Of a stretch of 64,000 bases of DNA, positions 36,402 to 45,542 are shown piece after piece. The notes below the pieces were generated by a model, which searched no databases, was not told the origin of the DNA, and saw only the letters and a list, made by a program, of their open reading frames with translations. The translations under genes were made by a program, and so were the position numbers. The DNA comes from Ochrobactrum quorumnocens (GTDB lineage Bacteria > Pseudomonadota > Alphaproteobacteria > Rhizobiales > Rhizobiaceae). The stretch is taken from assembly GCF_002278035.1 (NCBI RefSeq), contig NZ_CP022605.1, positions 806,001-870,000 of the forward strand, read 5' to 3'. How positions within the stretch are numbered: the stretch's first letter is position 1; each line of letters opens with the position of its first letter.

Positions 36402-36889
36402 GCGGCTCCCAGGTAGCGAGTATAGTTATCCGTTTCCGGGAAGTGGAAGACCCTGCCGACCGGCTGTGGCCTTTTGGCAGCGGTCTGTTCTTCCCCCAAC
36501 AGCGTTGCCGGATTGAATAGGCCTTGATCTGTAACGATCCCTTGCAAACAGGATTGCCCGCCGCTCGATTTGGTGGTTGAGGCCGAATATCAACGCAAAT
36601 TTCAGGTCAACATGCCGAAGCAGCGGACCATCGGAATGCTCGTCGAGTCCTCCGTCGAACGACCGCAATCGGGTCGGGAACCGCCGGACTGCAACGCGCC
36701 TTCAATCCAGGCATTAGCGTAGACCTTCTTACGTGTTTCAAAGTGGTCGCTCCGCTTATCTAGGGGGACGACTGGAGCCGTGGCTTTATACATTGGTGAG
36801 TAGAAAACGAACGGAGACATGGCATTGTTGTAATTATGACTGATAAACCCGATTTGCGCTTTAGCGGCTTTTCGCAACCTCTTCAAACC
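36402..36889. other. Scrambled DNA, no intact gene
   Basis: About 490 bp. Minus-strand frames of 60-95 codons are open (for example 36602-36886) and have reasonable amino-acid composition, but none is complete or recognised. It looks like the remains of one or more deleted genes. Confidence 0.35.
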
Positions 36890-37260
36890 CGTAGTCAGCA
36901 GAACTTTCGCCGATCTGATTCAAGCCTGCTCGCAGTGCTTCGGAAAACTTTTCGGTTTGGTCAGCATGAAAAGTAGCCATGACAATCGTCAGCGTTTTTT
37001 CCAGGCCGTTCCTCGGTTCGAGGCTTCCGAAAACGCCATGGCCAAGTTGCCTTCTCTACGTGCTGGATCAGCGCTTCGGTGAGGGCTTTCGCCTGCATGA
37101 GATCCTTATCACGGTTCGAGTATCCCCGTGGCATCTCTTCGCCAGCAAGTGCTGACGATCATCTTATGCATGGCAAAGCGTTCAGGTGCCTGAATTGTGA
37201 CAGGCACGCCGCTTTTGTGAAGCATTACGGTTCGGATCTGCTCATGGAATAGTGCTTAGA
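36890..37260 (-). pseudogene. Broken GSU2403-type nucleotidyltransferase-like gene
   Basis: Minus-strand pieces in different frames read EQIRTVMLHKSGVPVTIQAP, ERFAMHKMIVS, then DKDLMQAKALTEALIQ, and near the end DQTEKFSEALRAGLNQIGE. The RF(A)MHK(M)IV...DL-QA--L--AL pattern is that of the nucleotidyltransferase-fold family often seen in Hyphomicrobiales genomes. At least two frameshifts separate the pieces, and the N-terminal catalytic half is missing. The call rests on pattern memory and the ends are approximate. Confidence 0.4.
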
Positions 37261-37362
37261 AACAAAATTGAAATGAAAAACAAAACCCCAGCCTATCGAG
37301 ATTGTGCCAGACGGAGTTACGCGCTTTGACAGTTATCGCTAGCTGTCACCGTGCTTCGTAGA

Positions 37363-37473
37363 TCATCTGATATTCATAACCAAATACAATAAAAACCCCG
37401 GCGACCGCAAAGCCCACCGAGGTTTGCGCACCGTTTGTAAGCGGGGGCTCGGGACGGTGCGCATCAGTATCAT
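37363..37473 (-). ncRNA. Possible leader or attenuator: 36-codon ORF spanning two hairpins
   Basis: On the minus strand an ATG (37473, with another at 37464) opens 36 codons that run through a 9-bp perfect stem (GCGCACCGT / ACGGTGCGC, 37426-37462) and then a hairpin of CCTCGG pairing with CCGGGG followed by five T's (37391-37423). This has the layout of a transcription attenuator: short arginine-rich ORF, alternative stems, terminator. The next minus-strand feature downstream is the broken nucleotidyltransferase-like gene about 100 nt away. A free-standing small RNA is the alternative. Confidence 0.35.
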
Positions 37474-38052
37474 AGTCTTATCTGAGCAGTATGAGAACCC
37501 TTCTTGGCATCACGAAAGATTAGATATCGAAATGATCAGGCTGGCATTAGGTGTCCAGTAGAGCCAACCTATTGTGCGTCCTATCTAGTATCAGGGGTAA
37601 TCGACCTGAATTATTGAAAGACACTCAGTCCGACCACGCTCGTGGTGGTCTCGTTCTGCCGGGACAGTGTACCATAAAAAACGCGCCTGCGGCCTGGCTG
37701 ACCGGTATCGCGTGGCGAGTTAACGCGCTGCAAACGCCTGGTGGCCACTTTGTCCGACAAGCTGGGCGCCTATTTTCGTAAGGGACGTGCCCACGTCATC
37801 GGCGCGCCAGCCTGCGCGCATACCGCCTGACTGCGACTTCTTATGCACAAGCGATACGCAGGCCTGCCTAAACGCAAATCATGGCCGCGGCCGTCAAACT
37901 CGACAGTCCGGACAATTTCGCTTTGATCGTCTGGGGATTTGGTGCAATTGCAATTCTATTGTTGTGAAGGTGTCGGTGAAGACAAGCCAAAACCTGTATT
38001 CCCGCCTGTGTCTGTTTCCCCTTCGAGTCCAAAATAACCACACTTGTTGCAA
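37474..38052. other. Gap without a supported gene
   Basis: About 580 bp. Two open + frames (37551-37781 and 37787-38167) are unlike any family and the second runs antisense into the SnoaL-like gene. Nothing else was recognised. Confidence 0.35.
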
Positions 38053-38454
38053 TCAGATCTGGGCAACAGATGTTTCATGTAAATGGTTCCATTGCAATCG
38101 CGTATCTATTTTTGTCAGATATGCGGTTGCCAAACGTTTCCTCGGTCCATGGCATAAATCTTCCTGAATTTCGTGATAGGTTACAAGCGCACCATCAGAG
38201 TTTTCATATATAATAGACATATTTTCGAGTTTGATTTTCAGCCCGGATTTTGCTCCGGCCTGTGCTTTAAAAAACGCACTAATTTCAGGATAGCCGAGTT
38301 CTGTCCCCCCCATAGTGATCATTGTGAAATCTGCTGCAAAAACAGCCATGAGTTCTTTATAAAGTTCATCTCTGTTATCCGCACCGCTAAACCAGTCCTC
38401 AATCATTCTGATTGTGTTTCGGACGAGGTCAAAATACATATTTGATTGAGTCAT
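38053..38454 (-). CDS. SnoaL/NTF2-like protein, 133 aa
   Basis: A small alpha+beta barrel protein: an N-terminal helix (IRMIEDWFSG), ADFTMITMGGTELGYPEISAFF and a TYHEIQED strand pattern match the NTF2-like/DUF4440 group. Members are ligand-binding or isomerase domains. It is the second gene of a two-gene operon with the MFS pump, 18 bp downstream, and is divergent from a LysR regulator. It may bind or modify the pump's substrate (inference). The AT-rich composition of this block suggests transfer. Confidence 0.7.
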   Translation of the reverse strand: MTQSNMYFDLVRNTIRMIEDWFSGADNRDELYKELMAVFAADFTMITMGGTELGYPEISAFFKAQAGAKSGLKIKLENMSIIYENSDGALVTYHEIQEDLCHGPRKRLATAYLTKIDTRLQWNHLHETSVAQI

Positions 38455-38472
38455 TGTGGGTCGCTCTTTGCG

Positions 38473-39885
38473 TTACTTTTGGGATTGAACATTGTCAAGA
38501 ATTTCGCGGTTCGGTAGTTGCGTGCATATGGCAAGTGGGATCAAAGCAGTTAGGGCGATGATCAGGAAACAGGTGTGAAAGGCTTGTATTGCAACTGCAG
38601 TCTCAGATGGATTGGTTACATCGCTTACGCCGTACCATGATAAAACTATGTTCAGAAACAACGAAAGAAGCGCAATGCCGAAAGCAAAAGCTAGTTGCCG
38701 GTTGATATTCCAGATCGCACTAGCATCTGCCAGGTCGGGTGATTGAACCTTTAAAAAGGCGGTGCTTTGCGCTGTGCTGCTGCACAGACTGCCGCCGAAC
38801 CCCATTAGAGCGAAAGCGATAATAAACAGTGGGTATTGATCTGGTTTATGCGTTTGAGAAAGTAAAGCAATCCCAAAGCCTTGAAGTATGCAGCCGACAA
38901 CAAATAGCGGACGTGGCCCGCATTGATTATAGAATTTTCCGGTCAAGCTGATTGCAATAAAAGAAGTCAGTGACCACGGGAGCATCAGAAGACCGGTATC
39001 TGCCGCGGGCATTCCCAAGACCGATTGAAGATAGAGCATTGTAATCATACTGATGCCGATAAACACACCAGGAATAAACAAATAGACGAGCATTGATGTT
39101 CTCATCAGAAGGTCATTAGTTAGGCGTAAATTTAGTACCGGCGGTGTCTTTTTCAGGTTGATCTTGATGAAGACTGCTATTGCGGTCAGCCCGGTTAAAA
39201 CGCCAAATGTTCCGCTATGAAACGTCTCCTTATTGGTGAGTTGCGATAGGCCGACTAGTAAAAATACCAATCCTAGAGATCCGGTGAAAAAGCTGTAAAA
39301 ATCAAAGGAAGGAAGAGGTTGGGTATGTTGCTTATCTGTTTTAAGCCAGAAAGCTGCAAGACAGAGTGTTAACAGTGCCAAGGGCAAATTGAGAAAGAAT
39401 ATCCAGCGCCAGCCGAGGTAATCTACAATGATGCCACCTGCTACAGGAGAAAGAGCAGGCGCGAACAAGGCAATCAACATGATGAAAGAAGACAGTCCCG
39501 CTCGTTCATCAGACCGGTAATGCTGATATGTTAATGTCTGGCCAACTGGAATAAGTAAGCCGCCGCCCAATCCCTGCAACACCCGCCATGCGATCAGCAG
39601 GTGGGTCGATCCAGCCATACCTGCACCAGCTGTTCCAAATGTAAATAGCGCCAGGGATAGTAGCAATGTGTTTCTCGCGCCGTAGCGTTTGGACAGCCAA
39701 CTGCTCAAAGGAATGATCAAGGTGAGGCCGAGAATGTAGCCCGTGCCGATCCAGCTAAGCTCGGTAACATCCGTATCAAGATCGCTCGCAATGTGCGGAT
39801 AAGCGACACTCGCTACGAAGAGATTAATAAGGTCCAGAAAGAAACCCAGCATATAAACAGTAGCGATTTTAATCCGGTATGACAT
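38473..39885 (-). CDS. MFS drug transporter, DHA2/EmrB-QacA type
   Basis: 470 aa with about fourteen hydrophobic segments, the DHA2 layout. Motif A is LSSWLSKRYGARNTLL, and the antiporter motif C region around GLGGGLLIPVGQTL and FAPALSPVAGGIIVDYLGWR is intact. It exports drugs or toxic metabolites by proton antiport. No EmrA-type membrane-fusion gene is adjacent, so it probably works alone in the inner membrane. It is transcribed away from the LysR gene at 39991, the likely regulator. Confidence 0.9.
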   Translation of the reverse strand: MSYRIKIATVYMLGFFLDLINLFVASVAYPHIASDLDTDVTELSWIGTGYILGLTLIIPLSSWLSKRYGARNTLLLSLALFTFGTAGAGMAGSTHLLIAWRVLQGLGGGLLIPVGQTLTYQHYRSDERAGLSSFIMLIALFAPALSPVAGGIIVDYLGWRWIFFLNLPLALLTLCLAAFWLKTDKQHTQPLPSFDFYSFFTGSLGLVFLLVGLSQLTNKETFHSGTFGVLTGLTAIAVFIKINLKKTPPVLNLRLTNDLLMRTSMLVYLFIPGVFIGISMITMLYLQSVLGMPAADTGLLMLPWSLTSFIAISLTGKFYNQCGPRPLFVVGCILQGFGIALLSQTHKPDQYPLFIIAFALMGFGGSLCSSTAQSTAFLKVQSPDLADASAIWNINRQLAFAFGIALLSLFLNIVLSWYGVSDVTNPSETAVAIQAFHTCFLIIALTALIPLAICTQLPNREILDNVQSQK

Positions 39886-39990
39886 GGAATCTCCTTAAGA
39901 AGACCCGTCTATACGCTTTGTGATAATGATGATAAGTCAGACAAATATGAAATAAATAGAAAAATTATTTTGACAATAGATGGCGGCCTC

Positions 39991-40890
39991 ATGCTCAATT
40001 TACAACGGGTCAATATTTTCGTAGCGGTTGTTGATAGCGGATCATTTACAGCGGCGGCAAAGCTGCTTGGTCACACACGGGCGGTTATCAGTTTCAACAT
40101 CAAGCAACTCGAGTCTGATCTCGATGTGTCTTTACTTACCCGTACGACACGACGTTTAATGCTGACTGAGGCGGGGCAGAGGTTTTACACGCACGGACGG
40201 AGGCTGCTGCAAGACGCATCTTTGGCTGAGGAAGACGTGCGGAGCGGGCATCAAGGGCTGAATGGACTTTTACGGATCACAACCACTCAGGAGTACGGGG
40301 TTTATAAAATCGTTCCCAAACTCGCGGCATTTTCTCAAATGCACCCACAATTGAAAATAGAACACAGTGCATCTTCACATCACGCTAATCTGGTTGCGGA
40401 ACGATTTGATATTGCAATACGTCTTGGTCAAATTGCTGATACAGGCTATCGTGCGGCGCTGGTCGAGACTTTTTCAGTTGTTCCAGTTGCCTCGCCGGAC
40501 TATCTGAGAAGTGTTGATGCGCAAGAGCCTATCAACCTGCATGATCTCAAAGCTTTACGGTGGATGGCACATAGCCGTTTGGATACGCCGTTAATCTGGA
40601 AAGTTCAAACGCCAAATAAAATCCAAGAAGTGCTGGATATGCAAACAGAGGCAGCGATAACAGCAGACAGTTCTTCAGCATTGCGGGAATTCGCGCTGCG
40701 CGGAGCCGGAGCGGCATTGTTGCCTGAATGGTTGATAGCTGATGACATCGCAGCAGGTCGCTTGCTCCACTTACTGCCGGATTATCGCTTTCCGACGCAA
40801 GCAGTGTCTGCGATTTATCCGAACACACGTCATATACCGGCAAAGGTCAGAGCGTTTATTGATTTCTTGAAAAAGGCGGACGAGCGATAA
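39991..40890 (+). CDS. LysR-family transcriptional regulator
   Basis: 299 aa from ATG 39991; an upstream TTG at 39970 would add seven residues without support. The N-terminal winged helix reads FVAVVDSGSFTAAAKLLGHTR and SFNIKQLESDLDVSLLTRTT. The effector domain (about 90-295) is of the CrgA-like subgroup, with GLLRITTTQEYG and DIAIRLGQIAD. It is divergent from the MFS-SnoaL pair across about 105 bp, the classic arrangement for LysR control of an efflux pump. Confidence 0.9.
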   Translation: MLNLQRVNIFVAVVDSGSFTAAAKLLGHTRAVISFNIKQLESDLDVSLLTRTTRRLMLTEAGQRFYTHGRRLLQDASLAEEDVRSGHQGLNGLLRITTTQEYGVYKIVPKLAAFSQMHPQLKIEHSASSHHANLVAERFDIAIRLGQIADTGYRAALVETFSVVPVASPDYLRSVDAQEPINLHDLKALRWMAHSRLDTPLIWKVQTPNKIQEVLDMQTEAAITADSSSALREFALRGAGAALLPEWLIADDIAAGRLLHLLPDYRFPTQAVSAIYPNTRHIPAKVRAFIDFLKKADER

Positions 40891-41346
40891 TTTACTAAAG
40901 CCACATCCTGTGAATGCATTTATCATATCTGCAGTGCCACCTGAGTTGAAATCAGATCTTTTACTGTGAGTCGATTTTGCCGGGTTGATTTGATGCAGGA
41001 GACATAAATTCGAGCGCACAAGGCAGTTGAAAACGGCACTGTGGAGCACTTTGAAGTCTACCTTGACCCGATGTAAAACGTCTAGCACTTGATTATTTTC
41101 GGCTTCCCAAGGTTTGCAAGGCGGCAGAAGCTGATGGCGCTGTCTTATGGTAGCGATCGTTGGCATCGCCGAAGAGGGAAGTCAGACAGAATGCTGGCTT
41201 TTGAGGATGGATATCACCATAAGCTTCAGGCTGCTCAGGCCTATAAGCAGTGATCCTCACGGCTGGTGACCCCACCCGCCCCACAAAACCATTTGTGGCA
41301 TAGTCAACGACCTGAATAAATCGAACCGTTGCAAATGTGCTAATTC
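40891..41346. other. Gap without a supported gene
   Basis: About 455 bp between convergent genes. Minus-strand frames are short (131 codons at 40771-41166, largely antisense to the LysR gene) and have no recognisable motif. It may be eroded insertion-sequence DNA. Confidence 0.3.
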
Positions 41347-42327
41347 TCAGACTAGGGTTTTCAGTGTAAGCAATTCCTGTGCGGTAGCCTCGTCGGTGAT
41401 GAGGACTTGTGCTTTGGTAGTTAGGATGCTGGCGCGGATCACCTGCGCTTTCCTTACGCCACCTGCAGAGATGATCACCTTCGGTACTTTACGCAATTCG
41501 GTGGGATTGATGGCCATGGCTCGTTTGTTGATCGGATGATCAACTATTTCACCAGCCTCATTAACAAATTGACACAACACATCCCCCACGGCACCCGCAG
41601 CCTGCAGGCTTTCAGCATCTTGTGGCGTCAGCAAACCACGACGGAAGATCGATGCCTGTTTGCCGACATCAGCAACACTTAGTATGGCAAGATCAATCTC
41701 TGAAACTTTATTTTTCAGGACTTTAAGATCGTCTATTTCCCAAAGTTGTTGTGCCAGTTCTACACGAGGCACAAAAACCGGAGCAGTAATCTGAAAAAGC
41801 TCTGTTTTGTAAAATTCTGCCAACCGCCATGCAACGGCCGAAGGATTATGAGCCATGGAGTGGGTCAGTCCACCAAGCAACGAGATAACGGAGAGATCAT
41901 TGATGTCGCGCCATTTCAGATTGCTCATACAGGCTTGCAAAGTTGCACCCCAGCCCACACCTATCGTCAGTCCATCTTGCAACCTGTCAGAGAGATAGCG
42001 ACCCGTTGCATGGCCGATCACGGCAGAGAGACTGGCTTCTGACTGGTCGGAAGACGGCACGACAATGGCTTCAAAAAGTCCAAGATGCTTTTCCAGCGCC
42101 CGTTGTAGGCGGATCAACGGTTCAGCGTGCGAATTCAGAGAAATTTGAACAATGCCCTCTTCGCGGGTGGCTGCAAGCAGACGGAAAGCCTTAATCCGAC
42201 TGATATCCAGATTTTGGGCAACCTGCTCCTGAGTTAATCCCTCAATATAGTAAAGCCAAGCAGCTCGTAGTTTTAACTCATCCTGATCTGCCTGAAATTT
42301 CGTTTTCGGCTTGCTGCTGCGGGCCAT
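41347..42327 (-). CDS. SorC/DeoR-type sugar-binding transcriptional regulator
   Basis: 326 aa from ATG 42327, which has AGGTAGGA upstream. The N-terminal HTH reads LYYIEGLTQEQVAQNLDISR, then IKAFRLLAATREEGI. The large C-terminal SorC domain (about 70-325) has the phosphosugar-binding ISAGGVRKAQVIRA near the end and IGVGWGATLQACM in the first lobe. SorC regulators respond to phosphorylated sugars or polyols. It is divergent from surE and near the Ugp-like ABC operon; a phosphorylated effector fits with the phosphatases here. A well-spaced promoter is visible upstream. Confidence 0.9.
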   Translation of the reverse strand: MARSSKPKTKFQADQDELKLRAAWLYYIEGLTQEQVAQNLDISRIKAFRLLAATREEGIVQISLNSHAEPLIRLQRALEKHLGLFEAIVVPSSDQSEASLSAVIGHATGRYLSDRLQDGLTIGVGWGATLQACMSNLKWRDINDLSVISLLGGLTHSMAHNPSAVAWRLAEFYKTELFQITAPVFVPRVELAQQLWEIDDLKVLKNKVSEIDLAILSVADVGKQASIFRRGLLTPQDAESLQAAGAVGDVLCQFVNEAGEIVDHPINKRAMAINPTELRKVPKVIISAGGVRKAQVIRASILTTKAQVLITDEATAQELLTLKTLV

Positions 42328-42382
42328 TATCCTACCTTTTGCACGTGCTTCTACCGAAGGCATAATGTTTCAATCGTATGCG

Positions 42383-42411
42383 ATAATGGGGTGATAACGC
42401 AAACGGGTCAA
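42383..42411 (-). promoter_or_regulatory. Sigma-70-like promoter of the SorC-type gene
   Basis: On the minus strand TTGACC (42411-42406) and CATTAT (42388-42383) are 17 bp apart, 56 bp before the start codon. The -35 element lies inside AATTCTTGACC, an 11-mer that recurs upstream of the ABC operon at 44341-44351, so it may overlap a regulator site. Confidence 0.5.
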
Positions 42412-42537
42412 GAATTCTGTCCAAACATAATTGAACAAAAATATTTAATTTGCAAAGAATGTACACATAAATCATATATTCGATCACAAATTGCAGAGAA
42501 TCTCCTGCAGCGGAGAGGTATTTTCAAGAGGTGGAAT

Positions 42538-43284
42538 ATGCGGATTTTGATTTCGAACGATGACGGTATTGATGCGCACGGAATTGCTCTGCTTGAAAAA
42601 GCCGCGCGTCTTTTGACTGATGATGTTTGGATCATTGCGCCCGACGGCAATCGGAGCGCAAACGGCCACTGTGTTTCGCTCACGGCTGGATTTTCGGTCA
42701 GTAAATTGGCGGACAAGCGTTATTCGTGTACCGGCTCTCCTGTTGATTGTGTGATTGCCGCGGTTCATTGGGTGTTTCGTGATCAGAAGCTGCCGGATCT
42801 TGTTTTGTCGGGCATCAATGCTGGGCGCAATGTTGCAGAAGATGTATCTTACTCCGGCACAATGGCGGTTGCCCGCGAAGGAGCGCTGAATGGATTCGCT
42901 TCAGTCGCATTTTCTGCACCGCGCGATTGTGAACCTATAGATATGGCCGGTTTGAAATGGCTTTCCAGTCACATTCGTAATTTCTGGGAAACCAGAAGCG
43001 AGTGGGCGCATGATGGTCATTGGCTCAATGTCAATTTACCGCGCAAGTTGCCTGCCGCATTGGAAATGGCAGAAATCGGCCGCGATAAAAACCTGAAGTA
43101 CGTCAATATCCAGGAAGAAACAGAGAACTCTGTTCGCATTCAGCCATTGGCCGATCGCGATTATAAGTCCAATGGTAATGATGAAAACGCGTTGATTGAT
43201 GCGGGCAAGGCCAGCGTGACCAACCCTAATTGGTTTGGTCATTCAAAAGTACCGGTTTCTGTAACGGCGCATAAGCCGTCGTAA
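42538..43284 (+). CDS. surE: SurE-family 5'/3'-nucleotidase
   Basis: 248 aa from ATG 42538 with AGAGGTGG upstream; the frame is open further but the protein begins exactly at the canonical MRILISNDDG. The metal-binding Asp pair (NDDG, residues 7-10), SGINAGRN (about 97-104) and the SGTMAVAREG motif are intact. SurE enzymes remove phosphate from nucleoside monophosphates and exopolyphosphate. Housekeeping surE normally sits beside pcm and nlpD. Here it is inside a SorC-ABC block instead, so this is likely a specialised paralogue acting on an imported phosphate ester (inference). Confidence 0.88.
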   Translation: MRILISNDDGIDAHGIALLEKAARLLTDDVWIIAPDGNRSANGHCVSLTAGFSVSKLADKRYSCTGSPVDCVIAAVHWVFRDQKLPDLVLSGINAGRNVAEDVSYSGTMAVAREGALNGFASVAFSAPRDCEPIDMAGLKWLSSHIRNFWETRSEWAHDGHWLNVNLPRKLPAALEMAEIGRDKNLKYVNIQEETENSVRIQPLADRDYKSNGNDENALIDAGKASVTNPNWFGHSKVPVSVTAHKPS

Positions 43285-43302
43285 CTTTTTGAATACTTAT
43301 AC

Positions 43303-43344
43303 AAAAACACCCCCTTTTGTAATCGCAAAACGGGGTGTTTTTTT
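43303..43344. terminator. Bidirectional terminator between surE and phosphoesterase
   Basis: AAAACACCCC pairs with GGGGTGTTTT, and an inner TTTTG/CAAAA stem extends it. A-tract on the left and T-tract on the right make it work on both strands for the convergent genes. Confidence 0.85.
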
Positions 43345-43375
43345 GGGAAAGCCGATAGGCTTGGCCTTTAGAGAC

Positions 43376-44227
43376 TTAGCCGCCGATCAGCGGATAAACC
43401 GCTTTGATCACGTCTTCGAGGTGACTATTCTCGAAGCCCTCCTGCTTGAGCACTTTGCTTTCGATGCTGCCGTCATCAGAAAAATGATGTTCCATATAGC
43501 CAACTTCGCGGGTGCCCCCCATTTCCGGCACAAGTTCTGCCGTTGTTGTAAAAGCAATAGATGAGCACCATTCCAGATGCACATTTCCCCGCTTGGTCGA
43601 TCGTTGCTGGTGAAGATGGCCGCTGGCGATCAGGCGCAGGTTCGGGTGATTGATAAGGGTGTGAAGGCGAGCCCAACCTTTTGGGTCAACGGTCCAGTAA
43701 GTTAACTCAGTGCTGTCCATGTTGTTGATATAGATCGGCTGGTGGGAAAAAACCGCCAGATAACGGTCGTTGAGTGACCTAACTTGTTCGTCTATCCAGT
43801 CATACTGTTCTGCTTCCTGCGGCAGACCAGAACCGATTAACATTGAACTGATTCCGATTATTCGCCAGTTGCTACGATCAATCACCCAACGATCAGCGCC
43901 AAAATAATCAGCAAATCTTATATATCGCGCGGCGTTGATGGCGCTGCCATTTTCACTTTCCGGTCTTGAGAGATTTGGGTTGTCGCCGATATCATGATTG
44001 CCCGCGAGGAAGTAGATAACTTTCCCAGTCTCATTAAAGAATTCGCGGCACATCGCATAATCTTCATTATAGCGGATGCCGTCCAACGTGATGTCACCGG
44101 TATGGATGATGAAGTCATGGTCTGATTCCGCAAGTGGTCGGGCCAGCAAGCGGTTGTTCTCCCGGAAATGCTCAGTTCGTGGTGAAAGATGCGTATCTGA
44201 AATCTGTAATATGCTGAATTTGGACAT
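43376..44227 (-). CDS. Calcineurin-like metallophosphoesterase (CpdA/GpdQ-like)
   Basis: 283 aa from ATG 44227, 6 nt after GGAGC. The five metallophosphatase motifs are seen: SDTHL, HTGDITLDG, FLAGNHDIGD, the FSHQPIY histidine and SGHLHQQ. The family includes cyclic-AMP phosphodiesterase and glycerophosphodiesterase. No signal peptide is visible, so it acts in the cytoplasm. It is convergent with surE and divergent from the Ugp-like ABC operon. Together these suggest stepwise breakdown of an imported phosphodiester, first to a monoester and then by SurE to the alcohol (inference). Confidence 0.88.
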   Translation of the reverse strand: MSKFSILQISDTHLSPRTEHFRENNRLLARPLAESDHDFIIHTGDITLDGIRYNEDYAMCREFFNETGKVIYFLAGNHDIGDNPNLSRPESENGSAINAARYIRFADYFGADRWVIDRSNWRIIGISSMLIGSGLPQEAEQYDWIDEQVRSLNDRYLAVFSHQPIYINNMDSTELTYWTVDPKGWARLHTLINHPNLRLIASGHLHQQRSTKRGNVHLEWCSSIAFTTTAELVPEMGGTREVGYMEHHFSDDGSIESKVLKQEGFENSHLEDVIKAVYPLIGG

Positions 44228-44429
44228 GTTCTGCTCCCATGGATGAACGAGTATTGATGTAAACTTCGTCATTATGTACAAAAGTATTGACTGCGAGGAA
44301 AAAGTTCAATAATTTTTTTGAGCGCTAGGCAGGCTTTGTTAATTCTTGACCGGGTCTAGCCAGTGAAGCTCTCTCATCGAAAACAATAAGCAGGTTGAGG
44401 GCAGACTTAAACATTGGGAGGGGAACTGG

Positions 44430-45497
44430 ATGTCCGGTATTGAGATCGTCAATCTCAACAAAAAGTGGGCGACATTCCACGCGGTTAACGATGTGAATTT
44501 TGCCGTTGAGCCAGGAACACTGACTGTGCTGCTGGGACCGTCCGGTTGCGGTAAATCCACATCTCTGCGCTTGATTGCGGGATTGGATTCAGTCACTTCC
44601 GGGCAGATCATTATCGGCGGCAAGGACGTGACCAATTCAGCGCCAGCAAAGCGCAGTCTGGCTATGGTTTTTCAGTCTTATGCATTGTTCCCGCATCTAA
44701 GTGTTGCTGAGAATATTATTTTCGGCCTGCGAGTGCGCAGAGTTTCTGCTGGTGAGCGTGACAAGCGTCTGAAGCGTGCAGCCGATATTCTGGGCTTGTC
44801 GCACCTACTTGAAAGGCGTCCGTCCCAACTTTCAGGTGGGCAGCAACAACGCGTTGCGCTGGGGCGCGCTATTGTAGCGGAAGCTTCAGTTTGTTTGATG
44901 GATGAGCCTCTCTCCAATCTTGATGCGCAGTTGCGTCATGAGATGCGCAAGGAAATCCGCAACCTGCAACAGCAGCTCGGCATGACCATGGTGTATGTCA
45001 CCCATGATCAGATTGAAGCCATGAGCCTTGCCGATCAGGTTATTCTGATGAAGGGTGGCAGGATTGAACAGAAGGCTAAGCCTTCGGAGCTCTATCTGAA
45101 ACCCGCAACAACTTTTGTAGCTCGTTTTATCGGCACGCCGCCGATGAATATTATCAGTTTGGCTGATTATAACGGTAAGGCTGCGATCAGCGGCGCTGCC
45201 GATGGTCCGGCAATTATCGAAGGACCGGGGCAAGGACTGGTGTTGGGATTGCGCCCTGAGGAAATCCGCATCTCTCATGAAGGACGGGTCAAAGCTCTTA
45301 TCGAGGCGATCGAATATCACGGTGCGGACAGCATTCTTGAATGCAGAGTTGGAGATCAGACTTTGCAGGTGCGTGTTGAAGGTGTGCGTCAGCTTAACGT
45401 TGGCGATACCGTTGGTCTGACATGGCTTCCGTCTGCTGTGCACATATTCGATGAAGTAGAGGGACATAGGGTCGAGCGCACAGTCTTACCTGTCTAA
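44430..45497 (+). CDS. Carbohydrate-type ABC transporter ATPase (UgpC/MalK family)
   Basis: 355 aa. Walker [25 protein letters not shown], Walker [18 protein letters not shown] and the switch VTHDQIEAM are intact. The C-terminal TOBE-like regulatory domain (about 240-355) is present with [19 protein letters not shown] precedes the ATG. This class serves sugars, polyols and glycerol-3-phosphate. It leads an operon with binding protein and two permeases. Confidence 0.92.
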   Translation: MSGIEIVNLNKKWATFHAVNDVNFAVEPGTLTVLLGPSGCGKSTSLRLIAGLDSVTSGQIIIGGKDVTNSAPAKRSLAMVFQSYALFPHLSVAENIIFGLRVRRVSAGERDKRLKRAADILGLSHLLERRPSQLSGGQQQRVALGRAIVAEASVCLMDEPLSNLDAQLRHEMRKEIRNLQQQLGMTMVYVTHDQIEAMSLADQVILMKGGRIEQKAKPSELYLKPATTFVARFIGTPPMNIISLADYNGKAAISGAADGPAIIEGPGQGLVLGLRPEEIRISHEGRVKALIEAIEYHGADSILECRVGDQTLQVRVEGVRQLNVGDTVGLTWLPSAVHIFDEVEGHRVERTVLPV

Positions 45498-45542
45498 ACA
45501 AAAGCCGTTAGCGCAACGACAATTAATTGGGAGGAAATGATA

